Positions 40,101 to 48,235 are shown, counted from the first letter of the stretch. The stretch is DNA of 64,000 bases from Pachyseris speciosa (GCA_016490735.1 JAEMWC010000748.1:93501-157500), one strand, 5' to 3'. Program-made: numbers and translations. The notes: generated from the sequence alone by a model not told the origin.

Positions 40101-43100
40101 GAGAGAATATTGGGAACACTTTTTTGCTGCTTCTTGTTAGAGTACGACTTTTGAGTCTCTAACCAAGTAGTTACCCGATCTATTAGTCCTCCGCATGGCT
40201 GAACAGTGGAAGAGGAGGCTCTGGAAACGAGATTGATGTGACATGCAGTAATTTGTGGTTGCGTATTACGTTTGAAAATACGCATGCATAGTCAACTTTA
40301 GCTCGTATTTCGTTCGACTAAAGAAGTTCTCTCTCCTTCAGTTTGTCTTCATGACCTTCTATTTTTGTTCTACTATTTCTCATTACTTTTCTGCTAGGGC
40401 AAAGCATCGATAATTGTAAAGAGAACATGTTTGTTGATCTTTCGAAAACTCTCAGGTAACCGGCGCAAAGCAGAAAGAAGATGAAGACCCGTATGGCCTG
40501 GAAGAAATTGCATCGCAATTTATCGACGATGAAGAAGTACCGCCCTCTAATCCGCGCATTATAGCTGATAAGAGCGAGGAACACCTGAATAAAGCAGGGA
40601 GTACTCAGATGACAGACAAAACAATTGATGATCAAGAGGGTTCAAGGGATGTCGATAATAACGCAGCTTCGTTCAGTGATGTCGAAGATATCCTTGGGCA
40701 GGAAATAGCTGGTTTGGGAGCCAGCTCCGAAAGCAATGACCAAAAATTGGTGGAATCTTCGACGAATTTCGCTGCCAGGAAACTGGTGTCTTTAGAAGAT
40801 TTCTTTGGCTGTGAAGATGCCCTCATTAATTCAGGGACTCTTACGGAGGACAACGACGCACGGATTAAGGGAGGGAAGGGTTGGTCAGGTCCGTGCACGG
40901 GCGATCCCGCGAGCGTGATCCCGCCAACTGCAAGGGAAGAGTCAAGTTCTTTTAGTCGCGAAGAGCAGAACATTGAAACAAGAGGTCCCAAAAAGTACTT
41001 CACAAAAATCAAGGAAAAGCTGGGAAAAAAGAAAGCGCAAAATACGGAAGCCAGTTACGATGTGATTCCACCAACAGTTAGTTTCAAATCAAAAATACAA
41101 GACGATTTTTACGAAGATGATTTACAGTCTTCAAGGAAAGATAGAAATCTACCTGAGAGTTCTTCCTCAAGCGAAGAAGAGGATTGTGATGAGGGTTTGT
41201 TCACCAGATCAAAACAAAAACGGAAAAGAAAACCTGGGAAAGTTGTGGTTACAGAGACGAGCAAAATCTTGAAAGAAGGAAGACACAGATTACGAAGGTG
41301 AGGGCGTCCTGTGTAAGAGTTTCGCGTTCACTTTGCCTTTACTTTAACACGTAAGATTACTTTAGGATGTGGTCCTATTATGTGGGAATGCCATCTTGAT
41401 ATAGAGCGTTTTCATTCACGTGACTACCGGCCATATTGGTTTACTCAAACAAAAGAAAGTATTTGGATAAAAATAGAGTTCAATTCCCAGAACTTTAGTT
41501 TGGGACACCAACATGGCCGCCATTTCTTTGTTTTGGGACACCAACATGGCCGCCATTTCTTTGTTTTGGGACACCAACATGGCCTCCGTAACGTCATGTG
41601 ACGTGAATGACAAAAATACAGGGGTATCCCCTGCGTTTTAAAGTATTTTATTACGGGTAAATTGCTCTCCGGTTCTGCGATATGAGTTTTTTTCTTCTAT
41701 GCTTGAGGTCATAACTTGCTTGTAAGAACGTCAGCCACGAAATCGCCATGAAAAGCAACTTCAGCGGAAATGATATCTGATAAATAAAACAATAATTATA
41801 GCAAAAATACTATTCGGGGAGTAGCCATTGTGTCAATGACGGTAATTGAACCGCTTACGTTTATTATTATCTGACCAGGTTTCCTGGAAAGCACGCTCCA
41901 CACATCACAGTAAATAGAAAAGAAGCAGAAGTGAAGAGATCCAGAAAGGAAAATACGGTTGAACAAATCTTAGGTAAGATGCGGTATATCGATGTTTGAT
42001 GGCTTACTGGAGATAATGGTGCCATCTTTCGGATTAAGCGCCGCTTTAGAGCTCCAACATTTGAAGTGAGTATCGTGTTTTGCAGACTGGTGTAGCGCAT
42101 AATCGAACGTCAAGAGTTTTTATATTTTCGCTCTTGAGTGCTGGGCTTATTTTTTGTCGTGTTTTAATCCAGGGTATTTTCGAGATAGAGTGTAGTCAGT
42201 TGTTAAAGGTGCTCGTGGTGTAGTGCGGTTTTATCATTCAAAAACAAATATCTCCATATCTTTCAACCAGAAAGCACCTCTAAATCAGTAGTTTTTAAAG
42301 GCTGGTTTCCATATGATCGCAGACGATCGCAGATCGCAAAAGGTTCTGCGATCGTCTGCGATGATATGGAAACACACTTCTGCGATCGTCTGCGATCAAT
42401 TGCGATCATATGGAAACCAAAGTTCTGCGATCTGCGATCGAAACCTATCCCATAACATTTGTAATTCCGACAACGCGCGTGTACATTTGACATTTCCGCT
42501 GACCGAATTGTATGGCTACGGTCGGCTTTGCGATCGTTTGCGATCGTCTGGGATTGTATGGAAACAGCTCTCTTTGCGATCGTCTGCGTTCTGCGATCTG
42601 CGATCCGCAATCGTCTGCGATCATATTGAAACCAGGCTTAAATTAGTCACTTTATCGTCTGTGTGACGATAAAGGTTCTGTTTTGTTTTCTCTTTGCAGA
42701 ATCTTGTGGAGTCCGTTATGCGCATGCTAATCGACACATTGTTGGCCCAAGTGAAGCGGAAAATCACATGTCCAAACAGGCTTTGCAGGATGTGTTTGAA
42801 CTCAGGCAGTTTTCCCAGCTGCCTGCCAACTGCTTTCCTACTTTGGAGGTACTGTAAAGCTTCAAATGAAATGATCCCCTGCCGGACAGTCTCCTATTCC
42901 AAAACCTATCTTCCACACAACATCGTCTGGGATGAAATTCAGTCTACTGTCGCATGTTATGATGATGCTCCACAATTTCGTTTGTTTCCAAATTGCGCAA
43001 TGTATTTCATGAAATATTGGCAAACTATTGGTGACAATATGATATCGACACCTAAAACATTTCCCAACTTGATCTGCGAATTTTGTTTTCTTTATTGTGT

Positions 43101-45249
43101 TTTTGTTGTCGTCGTTGTTGCTGTTTTTTCAGGGGTGGGCGACTAACAAATCGTCGTTACTATTAGTTATGTTTATAGAAGTAAAATAATCACTGATCAT
43201 TTATACATCAGAAGTCTGGACAGTATCTCATTCTTTTTTGCCCGATTTATCCATAAGTTTGCCAGATGACCCGGGCCAACAACATCCTTTTGCTTTAACA
43301 TGTCCGAAGTGTCTGGAAGCACTGCCTTAAATCTGTTGTAACTCATAAACCTTTGTGGTTAACTGGTGTAAGGTCTATGTAAAGCACTACCGCTAAATAT
43401 TTATCGTAAATCTTTAGCTCTGCTTAAAGGTGCATATAAAACTTCGAGGTACAGTTTGACGAAAGTGAAGTTTTTTTTTTTACACGCAGTGTGACAAAAA
43501 CCCTTGTTCTGTTCCAATCTTGGACTACAGAGGACTGTGAAAGAATGACATCACAATCTGGCTTTCGCAAGGCTGAAAGCAAATCACAATTAAAACTACT
43601 ACCAGCGAAAAAAAAAAACGTGTACAGTTCGTTTTCTGCGTCCGGAACGCCTGACTACAATCAGCTAAAGTCTCGTCTCGTGCGGCCTGGAGTCCAATGC
43701 TCGCGCGGCCAACATGTAAATTAATGTTTCATGGCCCTGAAATAACGAGGACACGTTGTTGCGGACACGTTGTTGGACATGATATTTCTTGGGTGAGAAA
43801 ACGAGCGGGACACAATGCAAACGTTCTGTTTCCATACTGTCCAAACTGGGAAACATTCGTTGCGCGAGCGGGCAAACAGGGAAACATTGGTGTCCGCAAC
43901 AATGTCTCGTCGTTTGTCAGGGCCCATAGAAGCGAGAAAAAACAATGCAGAGTTAAATGTCCAACTGAAGCGGCACTATTATTCTTAATGTGCGAGTCGT
44001 CCTCTTACTTCGTCTTCTCCTGCCGTGTTTGGACCGTTTTGCATTTTCTCCCATATTTCTTTTGTCACAGACAAGCGATGAAAGTGATGACTTGGGTGAA
44101 GGCTCTGTGAACACGAAGCCAGAGAAAGAAGCGAAACCCAGAGATCAAGCAGAGGTTGTGGCAAGTCATGCGAATCCACCATCATTGAAAAGGTGAGACA
44201 TTTCCACCACACTGCTTAATACAAATGGTTTTGTGTAATGAAGAGTTAACGAGACTAGTAAGCTCAGTCTTTTTCTTCGATTTTTCAGATCGTTGAAAAC
44301 TGACAGCGATGGCACTGTTGAACGAATTGGCAACAGCACTGTCTTTGTTGGGACAACTCCCCGACGAATTCGTCGACAACATTTCCGGGAGATGTCGGAT
44401 CTACTCGGATTTTCTTTGGAAATCGACTTCGCTAAAGCTGTCGTGGAGAGTACTGGCACTGAAAGGCGGGGGATGTTGAAGCGCTTCTACGTAAACAGAA
44501 ACCCAGATTTGTCGGCTCTGTCCTGTTTTACGACCAAAGTAGAGATGTCAGGGGTAACCTCGGACAACGAGAGACAAGATTTTAAGCGTGCTAAGAGATC
44601 AATGAAGGAACCACGAGAAACTGAAGACCACGTAATGCGCAAAAAGTCGGAGAAAACTCTAAAGAAACCAAGAACGAAGGTGAAAGTACATGGGAAAGAT
44701 GTGAGTTCTGAAGGAAGTTATGAAAGACATGAAAATCAACGGCTGGAGTTGGATAATTCGCTCGGTAGAAAGGTGCTTTGTTCTGCAGTTTCTCTCCAAG
44801 AGAAAAAGGAAGCAGATTTGAAAAAAATAACTAAAAAGATTGAAGTCAATGAGGCTTCCAAGGATATGAACTGCAACATAGAGAGTGTTACTAATCTAAA
44901 TGCCAGAAAATGTACAACTGGATCGAAGGACCTTCTGGTAATTCAAGGAAATCAACTACAAACAGAAGACGAGCAATGTAGTTTATCAGCGTTGGAATCG
45001 AACAAGAGATACAGGGTTGAATTTCAAGGATCATCTATTGATAATAACGACTCGGTTACTTCAGTGTCCATTTTGGATGAGTTTTTGTCAACTAGTTCTT
45101 GTAGAGGTGGTCGAAAAAGCGAGAATGTGGATAAAAGTGGGAAGTTAAAACGTTGCAGCATTAAAGAAAAAGACAATTTGATGGTCATGAAAGAGAAAGA
45201 AACTGTTAAGAAGATGAAACCTAGCTCTGTTCTAGATCAGTTCATTTAG
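15874..45249 (+). CDS. ERCC6L2: ERCC6L2-like Snf2-family DNA repair translocase, 25 exons
   Basis: Exons: 15874-16010, 17114-17187, 17579-17690, 18907-18971, 19786-19839, 20194-20427, 20726-20829, 22324-22452, 22946-23038, 23341-23550, 23884-23996, 24811-24989, 26153-26236, 27028-27176, 31830-31955, 33744-33926, 36311-36552, 38845-38944, 39418-39657, 40456-41297, 41879-41973, 42700-42853, 43490-43715, 44071-44192, 44289-45249. All are bounded by AG/GT and phase-compatible; total 5028 nt, 1675 residues. Domains: Tudor-like segment (about 68-130); Snf2 ATPase with GDDMGLGKT (about 293-301), DEVH (418-421), LTGTP (445-449), FFLRRTKDL, a CDCGSG...KCCY cysteine cluster (about 563-578), [10 protein letters not shown] and QAQDRAYRIGQ; then a C-terminal HEBO-type region (ENHMSKQA...; [13 protein letters not shown]). 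Human ERCC6L2 is of similar length and order; it acts in DNA end-joining and replication/transcription-stress repair in the nucleus. The ATG at 15874 is the first in frame after a stop at 15823. The exon 22/23 junction could instead be 42848/43533, also in frame. No inactivating lesion is seen. Confidence 0.93.
16120..16348. mobile_element. Foldback MITE with ACGAGT-rich inverted repeats (intron 1)
   Basis: The ends are inverted copies about 50 bp long: GGGACCTTTAGATTTGACTA on the left matches GGGGACTTTAGATTTGAGTA read backwards from the right. The inner parts of the arms repeat GTACGAG/GAGTACGAG. A TA dinucleotide flanks both ends (16118-16119, 16349-16350), as expected of Tc1/mariner-mobilised elements. 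No coding capacity. The same family occurs at 25356-25788. Confidence 0.75.
17706..17928. mobile_element. Foldback MITE (intron 3, first)
   Basis: Inverted arms of about 85 bp: AATTGAAGGGCTGAGAGCAT at the left end is repeated in reverse complement at the right end, and similarity continues to the GAAATGAAACAAA word in the middle. The arms have diverged by scattered substitutions, so the copy is not very recent. No open frame. Confidence 0.75.
18025..18248. mobile_element. Foldback MITE (intron 3, second)
   Basis: Left arm GGGCCGTTTATACGAGA and right arm (reverse complement) GGGCTGTTTATATGAGA, with a shared inner word CTCTGGCCACGGCTT. The arms are about 70-80 bp and the element is flanked by TA on both sides. 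Non-coding; family distinct from the one at 17706. Confidence 0.75.
19011..19409 (+). mobile_element. tRNA-derived SINE with long conserved-looking body (intron 4)
   Basis: The head has box A (GGTTAGCTCAGTGGTTGAG) and box B (GGTTCAAACCC), followed by a body of about 290 bp and an A-rich AATAAA-type tail (19381-19406). A 9-bp direct repeat, TACATGTAC, flanks the insertion at 19001-19009 and 19410-19418. That is a clean target-site duplication, so the boundaries are well supported. The body contains GGGACGTTAAAGAACCCACG, a word I associate with a central domain shared by SINEs of several marine invertebrates. That family link is from memory, not tested here. Confidence 0.8.
19892..19956. repeat. 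GAC/GGC-rich simple repeat (intron 5)
   Basis: Imperfect trinucleotide repeat of the GACGGC/GACGAC type, about 65 bp, in the intron downstream of the small exon at 19786-19839. It is open in several frames but has no splice sites that would place it in the protein. Confidence 0.8.
21052..21553. mobile_element. Foldback element rich in GTTGAA/TTCAAC words (intron 7)
   Basis: About 500 bp. The left part (AGGCCCAGGCAAATG, then CTTCAACATTTGC and GATTTTGTTGAACG) is mirrored at the right end (AAAATCAAACCAATGTTGAA, then GCCATTGCCCTGGGGCTT). The direct repeat TGGTACGAGTC lies outside both ends (about 21051-21061 and 21544-21554) and looks like a target-site duplication. GTTGAA/TTCAAC recurs more than a dozen times. 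No coding capacity. Confidence 0.65.
21962..22042 (-). ncRNA. Type I hammerhead ribozyme, retrozyme/Penelope-type
   Basis: Read on the minus strand, the catalytic core is complete. It has CTGATGA (from 22017), stem II GGCCT-AACA-AGGCT (one G-U closing pair, then four Watson-Crick pairs), and GAAA. A two-base-pair stem III (A-C/G-T) is closed by the loop AGCT, followed by the cleavage triplet GTC (21987-21985). Stem I is long. An inner helix next to the core has one A-A mismatch, then comes an asymmetric internal loop, then an outer helix of about 16 pairs that brings GAGCCTGAGCATTAGC against GCTAGTGCTTGGGCTC. A very short stem III with a long looped stem I is characteristic of the hammerheads in animal retrozymes and Penelope-like elements. 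It lies in ERCC6L2 intron 7 but antisense to that gene. Only one hammerhead is visible here, so the copy may be a remnant. Predicted cleavage is between 21985 and 21984. Confidence 0.82.
25356..25788. mobile_element. ACGAGT-type MITE with a second foldback inside (intron 12)
   Basis: Outer arms GCGACCTTCAGACCAGACTA (left) and GCGACCTTCAGATCTTACGA (right, reversed) continue into GAGTACGAGTA repeats; TA flanks each end. Within it, 25512-25582 and 25612-25682 form a near-perfect second inverted pair (AATTGAATATGTGAATGATC at its outer end), with the hairpin words AAGCCTGA/TCAGGCTT in the middle. The matching place in the second gene copy, about 49853-49862, is empty. So this insertion is younger than the duplication, or was lost cleanly from the other copy. 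Confidence 0.78.
26918..27045 (+). repeat. 64-bp tandem duplication covering the exon 14 splice acceptor
   Basis: 26918-26981 and 26982-27045 are the same 64 bases with one A/G difference. The unit contains the pyrimidine tract, the acceptor (TTTCCAG/ATGAGTTGG) and the first bases of exon 14. Only the second acceptor continues into the long open exon. Use of the first acceptor would add 64 nt, which is not a multiple of three. Confidence 0.9.
27741..27812. mobile_element. 72-bp near-perfect hairpin flanked by an 11-bp direct repeat
   Basis: GGCTCGATTTCCGCCGCTCA at the left is reverse-complemented by TGAGCGGCGGAAATCGAGCC at the right. Inner words TCGGTTCCGGG and CCCGGACCCGA extend the stem with one mismatch. 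Outside lie two copies of CTAGGTTTACA (27730-27740, 27813-27823), the form of a target-site duplication. It is GC-rich in an AT-rich intron. It lies just beyond the 3' end of the nested minus-strand gene. I do not recognise a named family. Confidence 0.7.
27958..30827 (-). CDS. Type II membrane collagen-Ig-fibrinogen (CNTNAP-like) protein, nested in an ERCC6L2 intron
   Basis: Three exons, 30827-30545, 30076-29384 and 29087-27958, joined in phase 1 at both junctions; 701 residues. There is no cleavable signal. A polar N-terminus is followed by a hydrophobic span at about 26-44 ([14 protein letters not shown]), which suggests a signal anchor with the rest outside the cell. Residues 155-235 are 27 uninterrupted Gly-X-Y triplets, so a collagen trimer is expected. 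Three Ig-like domains follow (about 237-325, 333-411, 412-498), each with the Cys...Trp...Tyr-x-Cys pattern (for example [27 protein letters not shown]). The C-terminus (about 508-701) is a fibrinogen-type domain like that of contactin-associated proteins ([27 protein letters not shown]). The plan resembles colmedins/gliomedin (membrane anchor, collagen, adhesive head) with a different head. Likely an adhesion or matrix receptor; function is inferred from domains. The gene is in intron 14 of ERCC6L2, on the opposite strand. The exon 3 acceptor could shift slightly, but only the chosen one keeps frame. Confidence 0.87.
30138..30292 (-). pseudogene. Duplicated 5' part of exon 2 of the nested collagen-Ig gene
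   Basis: This stretch of the nested gene's first intron matches 29908-30062, the start of exon 2 (the FNFQGHGG to CAQDE region), with scattered substitutions. The copy has changes in the coding frame and no matching downstream exon. It is probably a remnant of a short tandem duplication rather than an alternative exon. Confidence 0.75.
31105..31140. repeat. (TAG)n/(CAG)n microsatellite
   Basis: A run of TAG triplets turning into CAG triplets, 36 bp, within ERCC6L2 intron 14 and upstream of the nested gene. Confidence 0.9.
31313..31577 (-). mobile_element. tRNA-derived SINE-like repeat (intron 14)
   Basis: On the minus strand the tRNA-like head is 31450-31378. Box A is ATAGCTCAGTTGGTTAGAG and box B is GGGTTCAAACCCC, followed by a TTTTTTTTCAGGCTTC hairpin and a CGCAATTGCATAAATTGCG palindrome. 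A 14-bp direct repeat (AATGATCCTCGCAG) lies at both ends, 31313-31326 and 31564-31577. The GATCCTCGCAGTTACGAAC end resembles the ends of the inner foldback at 25512-25682, so the two share sequence. It is not a functional tRNA gene, as the acceptor stem is poor. Confidence 0.7.
31978..33030 (+). repeat. 82-bp minisatellite, about 13 units (intron 15)
   Basis: Twelve full units and a partial thirteenth. Unit starts are exactly 82 bp apart (31978, 32060 ... 32962). Each holds CATTAATAATTTATGAAGAG and CTGCTGTGAAGGAGG. Two main unit types alternate (GTTTCGCTATC and GATTGGATATC), and the pattern of units 2-5 is repeated by units 6-9. This indicates amplification of a four-unit block of 328 bp. The second ERCC6L2 copy has one unit at this place (about 50944-51010). 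Confidence 0.95.
35020..35808. repeat. Head-to-head inverted repeat of a Penelope-like 3' region
   Basis: 35028-35245 (minus) and 35580-35808 (plus) are inverted copies of about 215 bp, nearly identical apart from a small indel in the ACATTTTATCGCC region. The spacer holds the rest of the minus-strand coding remnant. At the junction (about 35518-35582) the palindromic word GTCAGCTGAC occurs repeatedly. Penelope-like elements often occur as inverted and tandem partial copies. Confidence 0.85.
35106..35519 (-). pseudogene. GIY-YIG endonuclease fragment of a Penelope-like retroelement
   Basis: 137 codons matching the C-terminal part of Penelope-like polyproteins. [20 protein letters not shown] has the paired cysteines and YVG of the GIY-YIG nuclease, followed by the EH, the HLKNDHG stretch and the terminal [15 protein letters not shown]. 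The nuclease would nick target DNA during insertion. The reverse transcriptase part is absent, so this is a truncated, dead copy. It lies within ERCC6L2 intron 16, antisense to the gene. Confidence 0.85.
36996..37201. mobile_element. TTAA-flanked MITE, 206 bp (intron 17, copy A)
   Basis: Terminal inverted repeats of about 38 bp with one mismatch (GCAAAGCCGTTTTTGAGCGA, then ACGT and GTCAACCGGAAGT). TTAA sits directly outside both ends (36992-36995, 37202-37205), the target of piggyBac-type transposases. Non-coding. Present in both gene copies, so the insertion is older than the duplication. Confidence 0.85.
41501..41585. repeat. Three 33-bp tandem repeats with GCCGCCAT motif (intron 20, copy A)
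   Basis: The unit TGGGACACCAACATGGCCGC plus CATTTCTTTGTTT is repeated at 41501, 41534 and 41567; the last copy is incomplete. The reverse strand of each full unit contains AAATGGCGGCC, which resembles a YY1 binding site. The flanks (TTTTCATTCACGTGAC left, GTGACGTGAATGAC right) are partly inverted, so this may be the centre of another foldback element. Confidence 0.85.
42299..42637. mobile_element. GCGATCGTCTGCGATC-rich foldback MITE (intron 21, copy A)
   Basis: Ends are inverted: AGGCTGGTTTCCATATGATC at the left, GATCATATTGAAACCAGGC at the right, with TTAA outside both (42295-42298, 42638-42641). The arms consist of many overlapping GCGATCG, CTGCGATC and GATCGCAGA words, giving extensive self-complementarity. 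No coding capacity. The second gene copy has it at the same intron position. Confidence 0.82.
43732..43926. mobile_element. Foldback MITE (intron 23, copy A)
   Basis: TGGCCCTGAAATAACGAGGA and GTTGTTGCGGACAC at the left are mirrored by GTGTCCGCAACAATG and GTCAGGGCCCA at the right. The ends fall right after the weak exon 23 donor (CAT/GTAAAT). Compared with the second gene copy, about 25 bp are missing inside (after CATTCGTTG). Confidence 0.7.
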
Positions 45250-45440
45250 GTTTTACGGTTCCCATCGCAGGGAAATTTTAATTAGAATACTCGAGGTGCA
45301 TCGTGTTTTCACCCCTTAAAACTCCCCAAAATTCAAGTTCTGGCTTACCTAGATGATTTAGTGGTTGAAAATTGCAAAGGAAAAAAAAAAAGAAAGGCCG
45401 CAATACCGAAACGCAGTTTGGAATACAGATGAATAATTGC
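45250..45440 (+). other. ERCC6L2 3' flank, copy A
   Basis: Matches 63388-63575 of the second copy and then stops where a retroelement fragment is inserted. There is no AATAAA: where the second copy has AAAAGGAATAAAGAAAG, this one has an A run, and CATTAAAAC has become CCTTAAAAC. The nearest candidate signal is ATTAAA at about 45507, inside the inserted sequence. Confidence 0.6.
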
Positions 45441-45605
45441 AAGGCTTACTTAAGGACCGTTAACCAACCGAAAGAGGTGGAGCTGATCATTTACAATACC
45501 GATATGCATTAAAAGGTTTTTATTTACAAGTTGTAAGATGTTTTCCTGCGTTCTGTTGCGAAAGGAACATGAAGACCGAGCCTGTTGAGGATACAATTGA
45601 TTTTA

Positions 45606-46300
45606 AAACTCGTGCGTCAAAAAGGGTCAGTGGCCATGTGACTGGAAAAAAGAGAACTGGACATCAGTCTATAAAAAAGATGGTAAGCACGCTAAGGGGA
45701 ATTATAGACCAGTAACTGTGCTGTCATGTGTAAACAAAGTGTTCGAGCGTTTATTGGGTAACCAAATAACAACAAAGTATGATGATCGTCTCGGTGATGA
45801 CCTCACGGCTTACGAAAGCACAATAGTTGTGAAACATCATTGATTGGCCTAGTGGAAGATTGGAAATTGACTAGGGATAATCGTATGTTAGTGGGAATAT
45901 ATCAACAGATATGTCCAAAGCGTTTGATAGCTTACATCCACCTCTTATGCTACGTAAGTTAAAAGCCTATGGTTTCCAGGATAGAGCACTGGATCTGTTG
46001 CGCAGCTACTTGTGCAGTCGCTTAGGAAGAGTGCGCATTGGATCGGTAACCAGCTCATGGAGAAATGTGGAACGAGGCTGCCCTCAGGGATCAGTGCTAG
46101 GGCCGCTATTGTGGAATATATTTCAGAACGATCTTTCATATAACGCTATCAATGTACGCGGACGATCATCAAATCTATGTGAAAGGAAAGGACATGTTTA
46201 CTGTAGTCGTGTAGCAAACTAACTGGTACGACTCGAATCTTCTTCAGGGAAACATGAAAAAATACCAAACGACTAACATTCGGAATAAGAATGAGAGAGA
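45606..46300 (+). pseudogene. Non-LTR retrotransposon reverse transcriptase fragment
   Basis: Frame-shifted remains of an RT domain in sense orientation. NYRPVTVLSCVNKVFERLLG is at about 45700, then MSKAFDSLHPPLMLRKLKAYG from 45911, CPQGSVLGPLLWNIF at about 46080, and the polymerase motif region (YADDHQIYV) at about 46155-46180 in another frame. Stops and frameshifts between blocks show it is dead. The copy lies in an insertion of about 1 kb (about 45441-46470) that is absent from the second gene copy. It is from a different lineage than the 51608-53706 element. Confidence 0.85.
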
Positions 46301-47939
46301 AGGAAGTTATGACCCAGATTGTATATTGCACTCGACAACTTCCATTTGCAAACACGAGCCTGCAATCTTTAGGTCTTTAGGTTTGCAATGTGTAAAGCTT
46401 TAGCGTGGATCAAGGATATTGAAAGATCTCCGGGGCAACGGAGTAACTGTAGTTTTATCGGCATTAGATGCGCGGCCCCATAAGCATTAGCTTTAACTAT
46501 CATCGTGCTGAAATTTTTATAAAATGTAGAAAAAAACGGATCTGTATGGATCAGTTCTCGAAGAAATGATGGCTCAAAATTCCCGTTTTAAAAATGACAG
46601 ATGAAGATCCAACATGATGCCGTTTAAACTACTGACAAACTGTTTTCTTTGTGTTTTGAGTGGTACCTTGGAAAAGTAATTTTTAAATACGATCATATCT
46701 ATATTCTATAAGCTGTTTATTGTATCTTAGCTTGTGAATATTTAATTATATTAACATTGGTTATATATTATGGCCAAATAGTCTCATTTTAGCAATGAAA
46801 AACAATCCTTTGACAATCTGACTTTGGAAATTGAACCAATTTTGGGGGCAGATTGGTTAAGCTTCCCGCGACGTTTTTCAGCCCAGCATTACGTGAGGCA
46901 AGCAAGCCGGCTGGATGATATCAGAAGTTCTCACTTGAAAAACTTTCTCAAGATGTATCGTGGAATGTTGCACTTTTCAGTTATGTTTTGGTCCTAAAGG
47001 CTCGTGTGTGCACCTCGAAAACACAAGTTACTCGTTACTGGATACTCCATTCGAAAGTGTCGTGTAACTAGTGTATAATTATGTTATGCTTATTGATAAA
47101 CTGATGAGTTTGTTGTTCTGGAGGGGAACTTAGTGGTAAGAATTTGCCAGTGCTTCGGTTCTCCATGTTTACGCTGTGTTGGTGATTGTTGTGTAAAACA
47201 GACGCGATCTTCATAAAACTTGGTGATGGAACCAAATGATCGAGGGAGCAGAAGGTAAGCTGTAATGTTTAAAAGATGACGACAGTTTTTGATTTGATTT
47301 TTTGATTTTTCATCGTCAGCTACAAAATGCTTGAAAAACCATTGTTACTAAATAACAACTAAGCGAAGCATGCATAATTAATTATGATGAAGTGACAAAA
47401 ACATTTGATAACATATTTGAGTGAGTTAGTGTTACAAAGTATTAAGAGGATGAAAAAAATTGTTGAAACTTTTAAAACAAGGTTAAACATGCATACTTAA
47501 CTGAGATCACATGGGGAGAACAAACAAATAAACACGTGAAGGAAAGTAAAGTCTAAAGCGTAAGGTAAGTGTCAGGTTGACGTGATGACCTTGTTGATTT
47601 AAATTGGTTGTTTATTATTATGGCAGTTTAAAACTCCTGAATGCCAGGTCCGTACTTACAAATACTGGGCGTGTAAACGCAGCCAGGATTATATCAAAAT
47701 TTACAAATTTACATTAGATAGGAATAAATTTGCGTAAAAAATAAAATTAATAAATAAATTCCAATATTATATAAAATGTACATTAAATAGGAATAAAGTT
47801 GCTTAAAATAAGATTAATAAAATAAATCATCTGTCTAATAATATCTGCCAGGTGCTAGTTGTGTACTGTCTCATTAGCGACCCATAGGTGTCCAAGTGGC
47901 TAGCACATCACTTTAAATGCTTTAATGATGTGAAGAGTG

Positions 47940-48230
47940 TGGCTCAGGACGGCTTTCTGCATTCTTCTAAGTACCTCTAGGTACCTATCTGAGCCCTCTA
48001 ACGCCTTGACCTCTTCCTTCAGACTCTTTGAACATCCAGGGACAGGTCATCTCTATCAACATGACCTCCTTTTTTACCCTGTCTACCACCCTAGCGTCCA
48101 CTGTGTTGGCTCTCACTTGCAAGTGCTCTGCGAAAATAGGCACATCCCAAAACGGCGTCACCTTGTCGTCTCCGTACACTGGTTTGGGCTGGACTGGTGA
48201 ATACCAAGGTGGAATAGAGTCCGTCAACTG

Positions 48231-48235
<5 letters not shown>
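47940..48235 (-). pseudogene. Retrotransposon-derived C-terminal fragment
   Basis: On the minus strand an open stretch reads PPWYSPVQPKPVYGDDKVTP, then FWDVPIFAEH, VRANTVDARVVDR and LIEMTCPW. I recognise this pattern as the end of cnidarian retroelement polyproteins that follow an RT. The Asp in VDAR and the Glu in EMTCPW with nearby Lys residues could be a restriction-like nuclease core, but that is speculative. Downstream it runs into stops. An (ATT)n tract (about 48229-48270) abuts it. Confidence 0.5.

Larger units (their letters stand above)
24000..46890 (+). repeat. Parent segment of a partial tandem duplication (copy A)
   Basis: From just after ERCC6L2 exon 11 to beyond the 3' end of the gene, this segment is repeated in direct orientation at about 48425-64000. 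Exons 12, 13 and 15-25, their introns and the 3' flank can all be matched. Copy A differs from the second copy by private insertions (25356-25788, about 34065-35990, about 45441-46470), by an expanded minisatellite, and by 26410-31640, which is missing from the second copy. The right limit is at least 46890 because the partner runs off the window. Confidence 0.92.

Noticed and set aside
42313..42666. 117-codon ORF and its antisense ORF
   Set aside because: Generated by the GCGATCG repeat words of a foldback element; low-complexity translation.
47100..47140. CTGATGAG followed by GGAAC, possible hammerhead
   Set aside because: There is no GAAA after a closed stem II and no pairing flanks.
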